Positions 1 to 9,500 of a stretch of DNA of 17,333 bases are shown here, piece after piece. The DNA lies in assembly GCA_002329125.1 (NCBI GenBank), contig DCXX01000066.1:1-17333 (forward strand). The letters are read 5' to 3'. Position numbers and translations under genes: made by a program. The notes under the pieces were generated by a model. That model was not told where the DNA came from, made no database searches, and saw only the letters and a program-made list of their open reading frames with translations. Numbering within the stretch: position 1 is the stretch's first letter; each line of letters begins with the position of its first letter. The DNA comes from Fidelibacterota bacterium UBA2125 (GTDB taxonomy: Bacteria; Fidelibacterota; Marinisomatia; Marinisomatales; S15-B10).

Positions 1-1203
1 AACATTGTATGGGTTTTCGTCATCTACAAAAATCTGATAAAACTGAGACAATGTCACATTATTCACAATGTCCCAGTTTTTTCCACCATCATAGGATACC
101 TGAAACCCTCCATCACTACCACTCAACAATCGATTGGAATTTTCAGGATCTATCCAAAAAGACTGATGATCTCCATGAACACCATTTGCAATTCTTTCAA
201 ATTTTTGACCGCCATCAGTTGATTTAAATAGCCCGCCAGATAGCGAATAAAGATGGTCAGGATTGGTTGGATCAACTCTTATATCACTGTAGTAAAATGG
301 TCGAAAATTAATTCTGGCATCACCGTGTACCTTTTTCCAGTTCTCACCACGATCGTCAGATCTGAAGAGTGTTCCTCCATCTTTAATTTCAGTCACTAGA
401 TAAACAATATTGGGTTCACTTTGAGCAACCTGAACACCAATCCTGGTCATAGGTCCATCAGGTAATCCGTTATGGATTATATTCCAGTTCTTCCCCCCGT
501 CCATGGTTCGATATAAGGCTGTTTTCTTTCCTCCACCATCGAAACGCCAAGGTTTTCTACGGAATGTCCACATTCCGGCATACATGATCCGAGGATTGCT
601 ATTTTCCATAGTAATATCAGAACAACCAGTATCTTCATCAATGTAGAGGACTTTTTTCCAACTTTTGCCCCCGTCATAAGTTATGAAAACACCACGTTCC
701 GGATTAGGGCCCCATTCACGACCCAAAGCACATACAGATGCCACATCAGGATTACGAGGATCAACAACAATTCGTTTGATTCTTTCTGTCTTTTCAAGAC
801 CCGATTTCACCCAGGTAATTCCTCCATCAATTGAACGATAGACACCCCTTCCATAACCAACACTATTTCGAGGATCACCTTCACCTGTGCCAACCCAGAG
901 AACGTTTGCATCAGAAGGTGAAACAGCAATTGCACCAATGGAATAAGCATCCTGATCGTTGAAAATTTCATCAAAAGTGACGCCGTTGTTTATTGTTTTG
1001 AAAATTCCACCGTCCGCGCCACCTACATAATATGTATTGGGATCCCCTGCCACACCCTCAATAGCACTAACGCGTCCTCCCATATTTGCTGGACCGATAT
1101 TGCGCCATTTAAGATCGCCCAGCAAAGACCGTTTATCAGATTCCGCTGACATGGCGATAGAAATGAATGTCACAATCATTATTAATGCTCTAGCTGATTT
1201 CAT
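1..1203 (-). CDS. Secreted VPS10/sortilin-like BNR-repeat beta-propeller protein (partial, C-terminus outside window)
   Basis: The frame is open from an ATG at 1203 to the window edge, giving 401 codons with no stop, so the gene is cut at its 3' end. The N-terminus (MKSARALIMIVTFISIAMSA) is a signal peptide. It is followed by a conserved entry segment (WRNIGPANMGGRVS) and repeated Asp-box/BNR hairpins of the S/T-x-D-G-G-x-x-W type: RSIDGGITW, ITYDGGKSW, RTMDGGKNW, RSDDRGENW, STDGGQKF and VSYDGGKNW. This is the usual N-terminal half of bacterial VPS10-domain proteins of about 1,000 residues, often misnamed glycosyl hydrolase or sialidase. I see no sialidase catalytic residues. The start has an AGGAG about 9 bases upstream. 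It is clearly paralogous to the first gene of the same cluster (6538-9828), sharing for example the VWVGTGE-type blade. Role: probable extracellular or periplasmic binding propeller; the ligand is unknown. Confidence 0.88.
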   Translation of the reverse strand, partial: MKSARALIMIVTFISIAMSAESDKRSLLGDLKWRNIGPANMGGRVSAIEGVAGDPNTYYVGGADGGIFKTINNGVTFDEIFNDQDAYSIGAIAVSPSDANVLWVGTGEGDPRNSVGYGRGVYRSIDGGITWVKSGLEKTERIKRIVVDPRNPDVASVCALGREWGPNPERGVFITYDGGKSWKKVLYIDEDTGCSDITMENSNPRIMYAGMWTFRRKPWRFDGGGKKTALYRTMDGGKNWNIIHNGLPDGPMTRIGVQVAQSEPNIVYLVTEIKDGGTLFRSDDRGENWKKVHGDARINFRPFYYSDIRVDPTNPDHLYSLSGGLFKSTDGGQKFERIANGVHGDHQSFWIDPENSNRLLSGSDGGFQVSYDGGKNWDIVNNVTLSQFYQIFVDDENPYNV

Positions 1204-1240
1204 TCCTTTGTTCTCCTAAATTACCCCTTTTGATATAAGA

Positions 1241-2338
1241 TCAATTCTCCATTTTCCAGAAAGCAATACCCCCGGCCTGTTTGCCAATATCAGCCTGATC
1301 TACCAGCTTTAATGATGAGAGATCAATTACGTCCACAGAACCGGGTTCAGATCCAATTCCTTCTACTGAAACGAATGCGAATTTGCTATCCGGTGAAATG
1401 ACCACACCGTGGGTCACTTTCCGAGTATTTTTGATTTTTGCCAGTTCTTTACCTGAATCAATGTCCCAAACCGCTGTCTTGGCAACGCTTTTGTATGTCA
1501 CCACAAGCTTTTTCCCATCACGACTCACTTCACAATTATAAGGTCCTTTCTCCGTCTGGAATCGTCTAGTTATAACCCATCTCTCAACATCAACTTCCAC
1601 CACTTCATCAGTGCCATTATTAACAACATAAAGAAATTTGTCATTGGGATGTGGGTAGACCCAGGTTGGCTTTTCCTTCGGCATAGAATGGTCTCCCATT
1701 TTGTGCTTCATCCCACCCATCTTTTTCATCTCATGTTTCCCTGTTGAAAGTGTACGGGTAATTTCCATTCTCATGGCGTCCAGTTCGTAAAGTTTGGCAG
1801 ACATCATGGCCACAGAGTAGTGTTTCAGGCCGTTATTGAGCAGTCGGGAACCGTGAGGCATTATACCTGTTTCTACACGATCGATTTCGACCATCTCTTC
1901 AGGATCAACTATTGATACTGTACTTACTTCATCATGACCCCCATGCAAATTGAAATTCACCACATAAAGCAAACCGGTAGCCGGAGATACCTGAAGTGTT
2001 GCTGGGAAAAGCCCAAGTTCCACTCTATCAACCAGTTCATCACTTCCCGTCCTGTATTTATACAAATGACCAAAAGGGATACCGTGTGCCATTGAGAGAT
2101 ACCAGTATTCACCATCGGGAGAAACATTAATGCCATGAGGCCCCTCAATCTCTATTGGCCAAACACCAACAGGAATCCGCTTTTCCACATGGATTTTCTT
2201 CCCGTCAAAACGGACAAGGGCCACCTCGTCTTCCGATTCAGCAGTTGCATAAATGTAATAGTCTCTGCCCAGAGAGGGTGAAATCAAGAATATTGTTAAA
2301 AGGAATAAAACATTAATCCTTCTTTTTAATCTTCTCAT
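1241..2338 (-). CDS. Exported seven-bladed YVTN-type beta-propeller with His/Met-rich loop
   Basis: This is a 365-residue protein. The signal peptide spans about residues 1-24 (basic MRRLKRR, then a hydrophobic stretch ending SPSLG). The rest is a series of YVTN/cytochrome-D1-like blades with SPDG-type turns (about residues 72-76, 272-275, 315-318) and LYVVN strands (123-128, 236-240). Seven blade starts can be traced; His sits at the equivalent channel-facing position in three of them (H68, H162, H310). An insertion at about residues 201-222 is rich in Met, His and Lys (H202, M204, M207, M210, H212, M214, H217, M219), which resembles a soft-metal-binding loop. The start overlaps the preceding gene's stop as TGATG, and an AAGGA lies inside that gene's 3' end, so translation is probably coupled. 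It is not a cytochrome: there is no CxxCH. Family assignment is firm; metal binding is inference. Confidence 0.87.
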   Translation of the reverse strand: MRRLKRRINVLFLLTIFLISPSLGRDYYIYATAESEDEVALVRFDGKKIHVEKRIPVGVWPIEIEGPHGINVSPDGEYWYLSMAHGIPFGHLYKYRTGSDELVDRVELGLFPATLQVSPATGLLYVVNFNLHGGHDEVSTVSIVDPEEMVEIDRVETGIMPHGSRLLNNGLKHYSVAMMSAKLYELDAMRMEITRTLSTGKHEMKKMGGMKHKMGDHSMPKEKPTWVYPHPNDKFLYVVNNGTDEVVEVDVERWVITRRFQTEKGPYNCEVSRDGKKLVVTYKSVAKTAVWDIDSGKELAKIKNTRKVTHGVVISPDSKFAFVSVEGIGSEPGSVDVIDLSSLKLVDQADIGKQAGGIAFWKMEN

Positions 2339-4431
2339 CAGTCTGTTTCCTTTTTCTCTTTATCAACAAATCTGACAGCATAAAGACCGCTGTTCATATC
2401 TGAAAAATAGACCAGCCCTTTGTACGGCTGTGGCCCCCAAGCATTAGGTGCATTGGGGATATATCCGTCAGGTGAGTAACCATGGAAAAAGGCAATCTCT
2501 CTCCCCTGTTTATAAATATCACCTAGAAGCTCTCCGGAAATATCTACTACGCGTAATCCCCCTTGGTAATAGGCGGTATAAAGTGTATCGCCCTGTACCC
2601 ATAAATTGTGAGATCCGGCTTCAGGGACCTGGTAGAGAGCTACCTCTTCAGGGTTATGAATATCCGTCATATCGATAAAATGATAGCCTCCACGGGGATT
2701 CGAGATATTTCCAACCGCTTCGGCATCGGAGCCGCCGAAAGGAAACCATTCATCCCCCGCTATTACATGGAACTTACCTGTGGATTGACTCAAAAAAGGA
2801 AAAGCTGCATGATTTCTACCAGTCTGGTCTTCTTTATAGGTAATGGAAATAGGATTTCTGAAGTTTCCTTTCCCAGCAACTTGGAGAAGTGGATTTGACT
2901 GGATCATGGGAAGATTTCGCTCAATGAACGGAAGACCTCCCACATCAACCATTTGGACACCGTCTGTCCAGTTGGATGAGTAGGCAATTCCGTCTACCAC
3001 CCATACATCATGGATTGAGTGTCCTGGAGTTTTTAGTTCAAAGACAGAGACCCGTACAGGCTCGCGAGGATTTTCAATGTTGATAATATCAAACTTGCGT
3101 CCGTTGTTAACAGCAAAAACATGATTTTGATAAACGAATACATTATGAACACCACCAGTCAGGTCGTCATTGAATTCTGACAGAATCTCAACATTATAAG
3201 GATCTGAAACATCTAGGATGACGATACCGTTTTTTCGATTTGATGCTCCTTCCCGTGTGATGACACACACTTTTCCGTCTTCAGAAACTTTCACATCATT
3301 TACCGTCCTGGCATCGACCGTGATGGTGTCAATAGGAACAATATTTGACGGATCAGTAACATCCCAGAAATAAGCATCGCCATTGGCGCCCCAAGTTCCT
3401 GTAACAGCGAAATCTTTACCCGCATATTTCCCTATTCCGGGCCAGACCCACAGATCGGACGTGGCCACAGAAGGCACCAGGCCATGCCCTACCAGTTCCA
3501 TTTCACTCTTAACTTCGCGTGGAATCACTTTTACGCTCTTACTTGCGGTGAATCCTCCAGTTGTAGCACGCACTGTATATATACCGGCAGTTTCAGCTAC
3601 AAATTTCCCAGCTTGAGTCACTTGAGCGTTAGCAGGCAAACCTATGCCGTACTCCGCTACTCCTGTCCAAGAGTATTTTACTGGTACATCTGAAACAGCT
3701 TTTCCTGATCTTGTAAGTGGGGTCGCAGAAAACTGAATAACATCTCCGGTGCGAGCATCCTCTTCAGGAGAAGAAAGTGACATTCCTCTGACTGGGTTTG
3801 AGACGATGCGAAGGGTGTGGGTGGCAGTAATATTTTCCACGGATGCCTCTACAGTGATACGTCCCTTAAACTTAGCTGACAAATTTCCGAACGGATCAAA
3901 ATCAGCCACTCTCGGTTCACCGGATAAAAGTGTAACAACGGCATCTTTTCTAACCAATCCTGCTTCATCATGAACCACAGTTTTAAAGCTAACGGTTGTA
4001 CCCTCGTAGATAGTCTCAGCTGGATCCACAAATGTGACAGATTTCAACGGAGGATAGGGTATTTCCACAGGCATGGTACCTCTCACGCGGTCTTCTCGCT
4101 TTTTGGTGATACTTCTGGCACTGAGCTCATGTGAACCTGGCTTAAAGGCTTTAACTGTTACCATAGCAACACCGGATGAATCACTCAACCTGGGACTCGT
4201 AGTAATAGCCCTTCTTCGGCCATAGATATAGAAAGGATTTTCAACATTCTCTCCGTTTTGATTCACAAGTGTAATTCGAACTCGAGCCGAATCACCTACC
4301 TCGATAGTTAATTCTTCAGGTTCGAAAAAGAAGTAAAGAGAATCCTTTTCAGCTTCTTCAACTGCCTCATCCTGAGCGAAAAGAAAACTGGTAAGAATTA
4401 ATGAAAGTAAAGTTGCAGTGTATTTATTCAT
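2338..4431 (-). CDS. Exported Ig-like/LVIVD-repeat beta-propeller protein (paralogue B)
   Basis: This 697-residue protein starts with a signal peptide (MNKYTATLLSLILTSFLFA). Three Ig-like segments of the bacterial Big type follow at about 33-126, 130-211 and 214-303. A C-terminal propeller of LVIVD type spans about 311-690, with strand-turn units such as FWDVTDPSNI, ILDVSDPYNV, IINIENPREP and VVDISGELLG. Conserved His residues in the blades include H429 (GGVHN), H471 and H474 (PGHSIHD), H541 (GRNHAAFPFL) and H608 (GSHNLW). The domain order and most of the propeller sequence match the gene immediately upstream (4446-6533), so the two are a tandem duplication; both end in KKETD. The start is supported by AAGGA seven bases before the ATG, 14 bases after the upstream stop. 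LVIVD proteins are mostly uncharacterised surface or periplasmic proteins; a binding or scaffold role is inferred. Confidence 0.9.
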   Translation of the reverse strand: MNKYTATLLSLILTSFLFAQDEAVEEAEKDSLYFFFEPEELTIEVGDSARVRITLVNQNGENVENPFYIYGRRRAITTSPRLSDSSGVAMVTVKAFKPGSHELSARSITKKREDRVRGTMPVEIPYPPLKSVTFVDPAETIYEGTTVSFKTVVHDEAGLVRKDAVVTLLSGEPRVADFDPFGNLSAKFKGRITVEASVENITATHTLRIVSNPVRGMSLSSPEEDARTGDVIQFSATPLTRSGKAVSDVPVKYSWTGVAEYGIGLPANAQVTQAGKFVAETAGIYTVRATTGGFTASKSVKVIPREVKSEMELVGHGLVPSVATSDLWVWPGIGKYAGKDFAVTGTWGANGDAYFWDVTDPSNIVPIDTITVDARTVNDVKVSEDGKVCVITREGASNRKNGIVILDVSDPYNVEILSEFNDDLTGGVHNVFVYQNHVFAVNNGRKFDIINIENPREPVRVSVFELKTPGHSIHDVWVVDGIAYSSNWTDGVQMVDVGGLPFIERNLPMIQSNPLLQVAGKGNFRNPISITYKEDQTGRNHAAFPFLSQSTGKFHVIAGDEWFPFGGSDAEAVGNISNPRGGYHFIDMTDIHNPEEVALYQVPEAGSHNLWVQGDTLYTAYYQGGLRVVDISGELLGDIYKQGREIAFFHGYSPDGYIPNAPNAWGPQPYKGLVYFSDMNSGLYAVRFVDKEKKETD

Positions 4432-4445
4432 GATTTTTTCCTTGG

Positions 4446-6533
4446 TTAGTCAGTTTCTTTCTTGGCATCTATAGAAACAAGCCTAATTGCATATAGACCA
4501 CTGTTCATGTCTGCAAAATAGATGAGACCCTTGTAAGGCTGCGTTCCCCACACCATGGGTGCATTGGGTAAGTGTCCTTCCTTGTTTGAAGAAAGGAAAA
4601 ATGCGATTTCTCTACCCTGCTTATATAGGTCTCCCATAAGTTCACCGGAAATATCAAGGATGCGAAAACCGCCTTGATAAAACGCCGCCATGAGAGTATC
4701 ACCCTTGACCCAAAGGTTATGTGAGCCAGCTTCCGGCACCTGATAAATAGCCACTTCCTCAGGATTATCTGGATCAGTGAAATTGACAAAATGGAATCCT
4801 CCTCTTGGATTGGACGGTTCTTTTTTAGTCGCCCCTAGACCGAATGGAAATGATTCATCACCGGCAATTATGTAAAACTCTCCCGTTGATTCACTAAGAA
4901 AGGGAAAAGCGGCATGATTCCTTCCCGTGGGATCATTTTTATATGAAATCGGTGTTGGATTTGATGGACTACCCTTTCCAGCTCTAGCCAGCAGTGGATT
5001 TGCCTGAATCATTGGCATATTTCTTTCATTGTAAGCGATCCCGCCCACATCAACGGCATGAACACCGTCAGCCCAGTTAGAAGAGTAAGCGATACCGTCA
5101 ACAATCCAAACATCATGTATGGAATGTCCCGGCGTCTTTAATTCATATACACCAACACGGTGCGGGTTGCTAGGATCCTCAATGTTGATAATATCATATT
5201 TTCTCCCGTTGTTAACGGCATAGACATGATTGTCATAAACAAACGTGTTATGTACACCTCCGGTCATATCATCATTAAAAGTAGATAGGATATCTACATT
5301 ATAAGGATCCGATACGTCAAGAATTACAAATCCGTTTTTCCTGTTTGAAGCCCCCTCACGCGTGATGACACCCACAGTACCATCTTCAGAAATTTTCACA
5401 TCGTTAACAGTTCTGGCGTCCACCTTGACGGTATCGATAGTAATCATATTCTTTGGGTCTGTGACATCCCAAAAGTAGGTGTTACCGTCAGCACCCCATG
5501 TTCCCGTAACAGCAAAGTCTTTTCCTTCATGCTTCCCGATGCCGGGCCAGATCCACAAATCTGACGTAAATACGTCTGGTACAAGACCGTAGCCTACAAG
5601 TTCTACCTTCCTCGTTACCTCTCTAGGAACAACCTTAATGGTTTTTTGAGCCGAGTATCCCCCTGATGAAGCATAGATAGTGTAGAGTCCTGACGTCTCT
5701 GCAACAAATCTGCCGTCTTGAGACATCTGACCTGCTGCTGGCAACCCAATACCGTAATCGGCAATTCCTGTGTATGAATAGTATATAGGAGCATCTTCTA
5801 CTTCACGGGAACCCCGGGCCAAAGCTTTAGCATTAAAATGAACAACATCTCCAGTACGCACTTCCCCAGAAGATGATGACAGTTCCATTCCACGTACAGG
5901 ATTCTTTACAACCCTCACATTAATGGAGCTTGTCACATTGTCAACTTGAGCTGTCACTCTCACCCTACCTGTGGATTTTGCATTCAGATTTCCAAAATCG
6001 TCAAATTCAGCAATAGAACTATTAGTAGTAACAAAAGTCAAATCTGTTTCATTACGTGTCAATCCAGCTTCATCAAATACCTTTGCTATAAACTGAACAG
6101 ATGTCCCTTCGTACAACTGGGTAGTTGACTGATCAAATTCAATTCGGGCTAGCGGTGGATACGGAACTGTTACTGGCATTTTATCGCTCACACGGTCAAG
6201 ACGTTTAGTCGATATACTCCTGACGTTTAACGAAAGATCTCCAGGCCTGTAAACTTTAACTAACACATTAGCGACTCCTGTGGAATCACTGATCCTTGGA
6301 TATACCGATACAGTACCCCTTTCTCCGCCGTGGATATAAAATGGACTATTGGCAGATTCACCCTCATTTTTCAACAACCGAATAGTGACCACGGCAGAGT
6401 CACCCACTTCCAAATAAAGTGAATCGGGGGCAAACTGGAAGTAGAGTGAATCGCTTGGCTCTTCGCTCTCTTCCTGGGAAAAAAGTATTGTGGCTGAAAA
6501 TGTAACAACAATAAATACTTGGCTCAACCTCAT
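4446..6533 (-). CDS. Exported Ig-like/LVIVD-repeat beta-propeller protein (paralogue A)
   Basis: This 695-residue protein starts at the ATG at 6533, which yields a clean signal peptide (MRLSQVFIVVTFSATILFSQ) and sits eight bases after AGGAG. The in-frame start at 6554 would overlap the upstream gene and add a polar MIQGDN lead, so it is rejected. Three Ig-like segments cover roughly the first 300 residues and an LVIVD propeller covers the rest. Shared runs with paralogue B include GKDFAVTGTWGA, DARTVNDVK and SHNLWV. The Ig-like half is more diverged than the propeller. One local difference is the segment after DESFPFG, where the two copies differ in sequence (LGATKKEPSNPRGG here, GSDAEAVGNISNPRGG in B). 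The gene lies four bases after the VPS10 gene's stop, so it is co-transcribed. No catalytic motif is visible; function unknown, probably ligand or surface binding. Confidence 0.9.
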   Translation of the reverse strand: MRLSQVFIVVTFSATILFSQEESEEPSDSLYFQFAPDSLYLEVGDSAVVTIRLLKNEGESANSPFYIHGGERGTVSVYPRISDSTGVANVLVKVYRPGDLSLNVRSISTKRLDRVSDKMPVTVPYPPLARIEFDQSTTQLYEGTSVQFIAKVFDEAGLTRNETDLTFVTTNSSIAEFDDFGNLNAKSTGRVRVTAQVDNVTSSINVRVVKNPVRGMELSSSSGEVRTGDVVHFNAKALARGSREVEDAPIYYSYTGIADYGIGLPAAGQMSQDGRFVAETSGLYTIYASSGGYSAQKTIKVVPREVTRKVELVGYGLVPDVFTSDLWIWPGIGKHEGKDFAVTGTWGADGNTYFWDVTDPKNMITIDTVKVDARTVNDVKISEDGTVGVITREGASNRKNGFVILDVSDPYNVDILSTFNDDMTGGVHNTFVYDNHVYAVNNGRKYDIINIEDPSNPHRVGVYELKTPGHSIHDVWIVDGIAYSSNWADGVHAVDVGGIAYNERNMPMIQANPLLARAGKGSPSNPTPISYKNDPTGRNHAAFPFLSESTGEFYIIAGDESFPFGLGATKKEPSNPRGGFHFVNFTDPDNPEEVAIYQVPEAGSHNLWVKGDTLMAAFYQGGFRILDISGELMGDLYKQGREIAFFLSSNKEGHLPNAPMVWGTQPYKGLIYFADMNSGLYAIRLVSIDAKKETD

Positions 6534-6537
6534 TATA

Positions 6538-9500
6538 TTATCTCCTTGAATCACGGTTTAGTTGTGGAATTCTTCCGGGTGTATAGGGTGCACCAACTCT
6601 ATCCAGTACATTTTCGATTGACACAATTTCTCGTTTAAAAATCTGCTGAGTCTCTCTTAGAATAGGCTCTAACTCTTCTCTTGCAATCTGATATCCATCG
6701 CGATGCGTCTGAGTGGGAGCAGATGTGGCACTGATTGTACCACGCACAGCACTATTAATCCGATCTGAGATAGATGGCGAACGATCGATATCCAGTCTGG
6801 AGGAAAGCCTATCACCGTAAAGAAAGATTTTTATATCATTCAGACGTGATTGAACCTCCTGAATATCCGATAATATATTAACATTATCTCCTTTAACTGA
6901 TTTTGCAGCAACCCTCATTCTATTAAGACGATTTTCTATATCGTCAATAAGATTTCCGACAGCTCTCAAAGTCGATTGCAGATCACTCACCTTTTGTTGA
7001 AAGTCAGCCAAATCACGTCGATTTTGAGTTTCCAGCGTCACATTAGCCAACGTCACAACATTAAAGGATACAGATTCAGTAAGTTTAGTTTCGATACCGT
7101 CAACAATTTTGGACATAGCGACCGTGTAACTGCCGGGAGCAACATATGTACCCGCTGTCGGTTCCCCCTTGTTTACATCACTTTCAGTAATTGGTCTTGA
7201 GGACGCATATCGAAAATCCCATTCCACTTCATGGACACCAGAAGAAGGACTTTTCTGAAGACGTCTAACCAGCCGACCAGCATTATCTTTTAAAGTAAAC
7301 TGAAGCTTAGGCTTCAACTCCATATTTTGAGCTCTCAATTCATCCAGGGATGGATATTTAATGTCACCACCCTCTTTACGAATTTCATCTTCTTTTTTGC
7401 GGCGTATTGATTCAAGGGTTTCAATATCATCTTTTAAATAATACTTGAACGTAGCAGCTATATTTGGATTATCTGTAGTGAAAAAACTTGCACCTTGAAA
7501 TGATTTTCCACTGCCACCAATTCGGGTACTTTCCATGAAAAGAAGAGCATCCTTTACCGGGAACAAAATAGCTTCCTGTTTCATTTTTTCCTCGGAGAAA
7601 TATCGAAATGTCGAGTAATCATCCAGAATGTAAAAACCACGTCCAAAAGTACCCAAAACCAAATCATCTTCTCCTCTGTGTATTGCAATATCTCTGACAG
7701 CAATTGTTGGCAACCCACTCTTTAACTGTTTCCAATGTTTTCCACCGTCTATAGAAAAGAAAACACCAAACTCTGTTCCAGTAAATAAGAGATCTGGATT
7801 TTTGTAATCTTCTGCAATAGAGTAAATACTTCCCCGTTTAGGAAGATTAGATGAAATCGATTTCCATGTCTTCCCTTTGTTAGTACTTTTTAGTAGGTAC
7901 GGTGTGAAATCACCCCTCTTGTGATTATTAAAAGCAGCATAAACCACATTTTCATCATGTTGTGATGCAATAATCATGTTGACATAGGTTATATCAGGCA
8001 CGCCCGGAAATCTGCTTATTTTTTTCCAGGTTTTTCCCCCATCCTCTGTCACATGGATCAGTCCATCATCACTACCTACAAACAGAAGATCTCCGTTGAG
8101 GAGAGATTCATGAAAAGCCACCAAAGTTCCATACTTTGAGGTGGATCGGTTCTTTTCAATAGCTTCAAAACTCCAGACTCGTCCCATAACTTTCAACTGA
8201 TTTCGGTCGATCTGTCTTGTCAAATCATCGCTGATCACCTCCCAAGATTGACCTCGATCTTCAGAGCGGAACATTTTATTAGCCGCAAAATATATTCGTT
8301 CCGGAACATGGGCACTCACATGTAATGGCGCATCCCAGTTCCAACGATAGACATCTTCTCCACGACGAGCTCGAGGCTTGATATCGACCCTTTCACCAGA
8401 CTGTTTGTCGAACCTGTAGAGGTTACCATACTGATATTGGCTGTAAACAATATTAGCATCATCAGGATCTATCTGTGATTCAAACCCGTCCCCACCAAGT
8501 GTGACAAACCAATCATCATTCGTAATACCGTTTCGATTCGTAGTTCGTGATGGGCCGCCCAAGCTCCAGTTATCTTGAGTTCCTCCGTAGACATTGTAAA
8601 AAGGAAGGTCGTTATCAACGGCAACTTTATAAAACTGAGTAACAGGCAAATTTGCTTTAAAATGCCAGTTCAGAGCATTATCAAATGTTTCATAAATACC
8701 ACCATCGCAGCCGTTTAGCATATGATCTGGATTTTCCGGATTTATCCAAAGTGCGTGATTGTCTACATGTTTATCTTTTTCACCCAAACGTTGAAATGCC
8801 TTCCCACCATCGTAGGAAACCATGTTGTAAGTACTCATTGAATAAAGAGTATTGACATCCGTTGGATGTGCAACAATTTCCTGATAATAATTCCCACTGG
8901 TCACATAATCACTCATCTTTTTCCAAGAGGCACCCCGGTTGGATGATCTGTATGTGCCCTGCTGCCCATTCATTGCTTCAACAATAGCATAGATAACGTC
9001 AGAATTGGCCGGTGAAATGGCCAGACCAATTCTGCCCATAACTGTTGAAGGAAGACCTCTTTTCAGTTTATCCCAGTTAACACCTCCATCTGTTGTCTTA
9101 TACAGTGCTGAACCAGGGCCACCACCCACCAGTGTGAATACATGTCTCCTACGCTGATGAGCCGCTGCATAGAGCACATCCGGATCTCTGGGATCCATGA
9201 TGAGGTCAGTCACGCCTGTGTGCTTATCAAGCTCCAACACAGCTTCCCATTTATTACCACCATCTGTACTTTTGAAAACGCCTCTGTCTCCACCTTCACT
9301 CCAAAGTGGACCGATAGCCGCAACATAAATCAAATCAGAATCTCGAGGATCAATAATGATCTTGCCAATATGTTCTGATTCTTTAAGTCCCTTGTTTTCC
9401 CAGGATTCTCCACCATCACGAGAAAGGTAAACACCATCCCCATAAGCAACACTACGCTGATTGTTGTTTTCTCCCGTTCCCACCCAAACTGCATGAGGAT

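Noticed and set aside
1..1203. Sialidase or glycosyl hydrolase call from the Asp-box repeats
   Set aside because: Asp-boxes are structural. The catalytic Arg triad and the Tyr/Glu and Asp residues of sialidases are not evident, and the overall pattern fits VPS10-type propellers.
1241..2338. Nitrous oxide reductase or cytochrome cd1
   Set aside because: There is no CuA domain, no heme-binding CxxCH and no full set of seven His ligands; the similarity is limited to the propeller fold and a few His residues.
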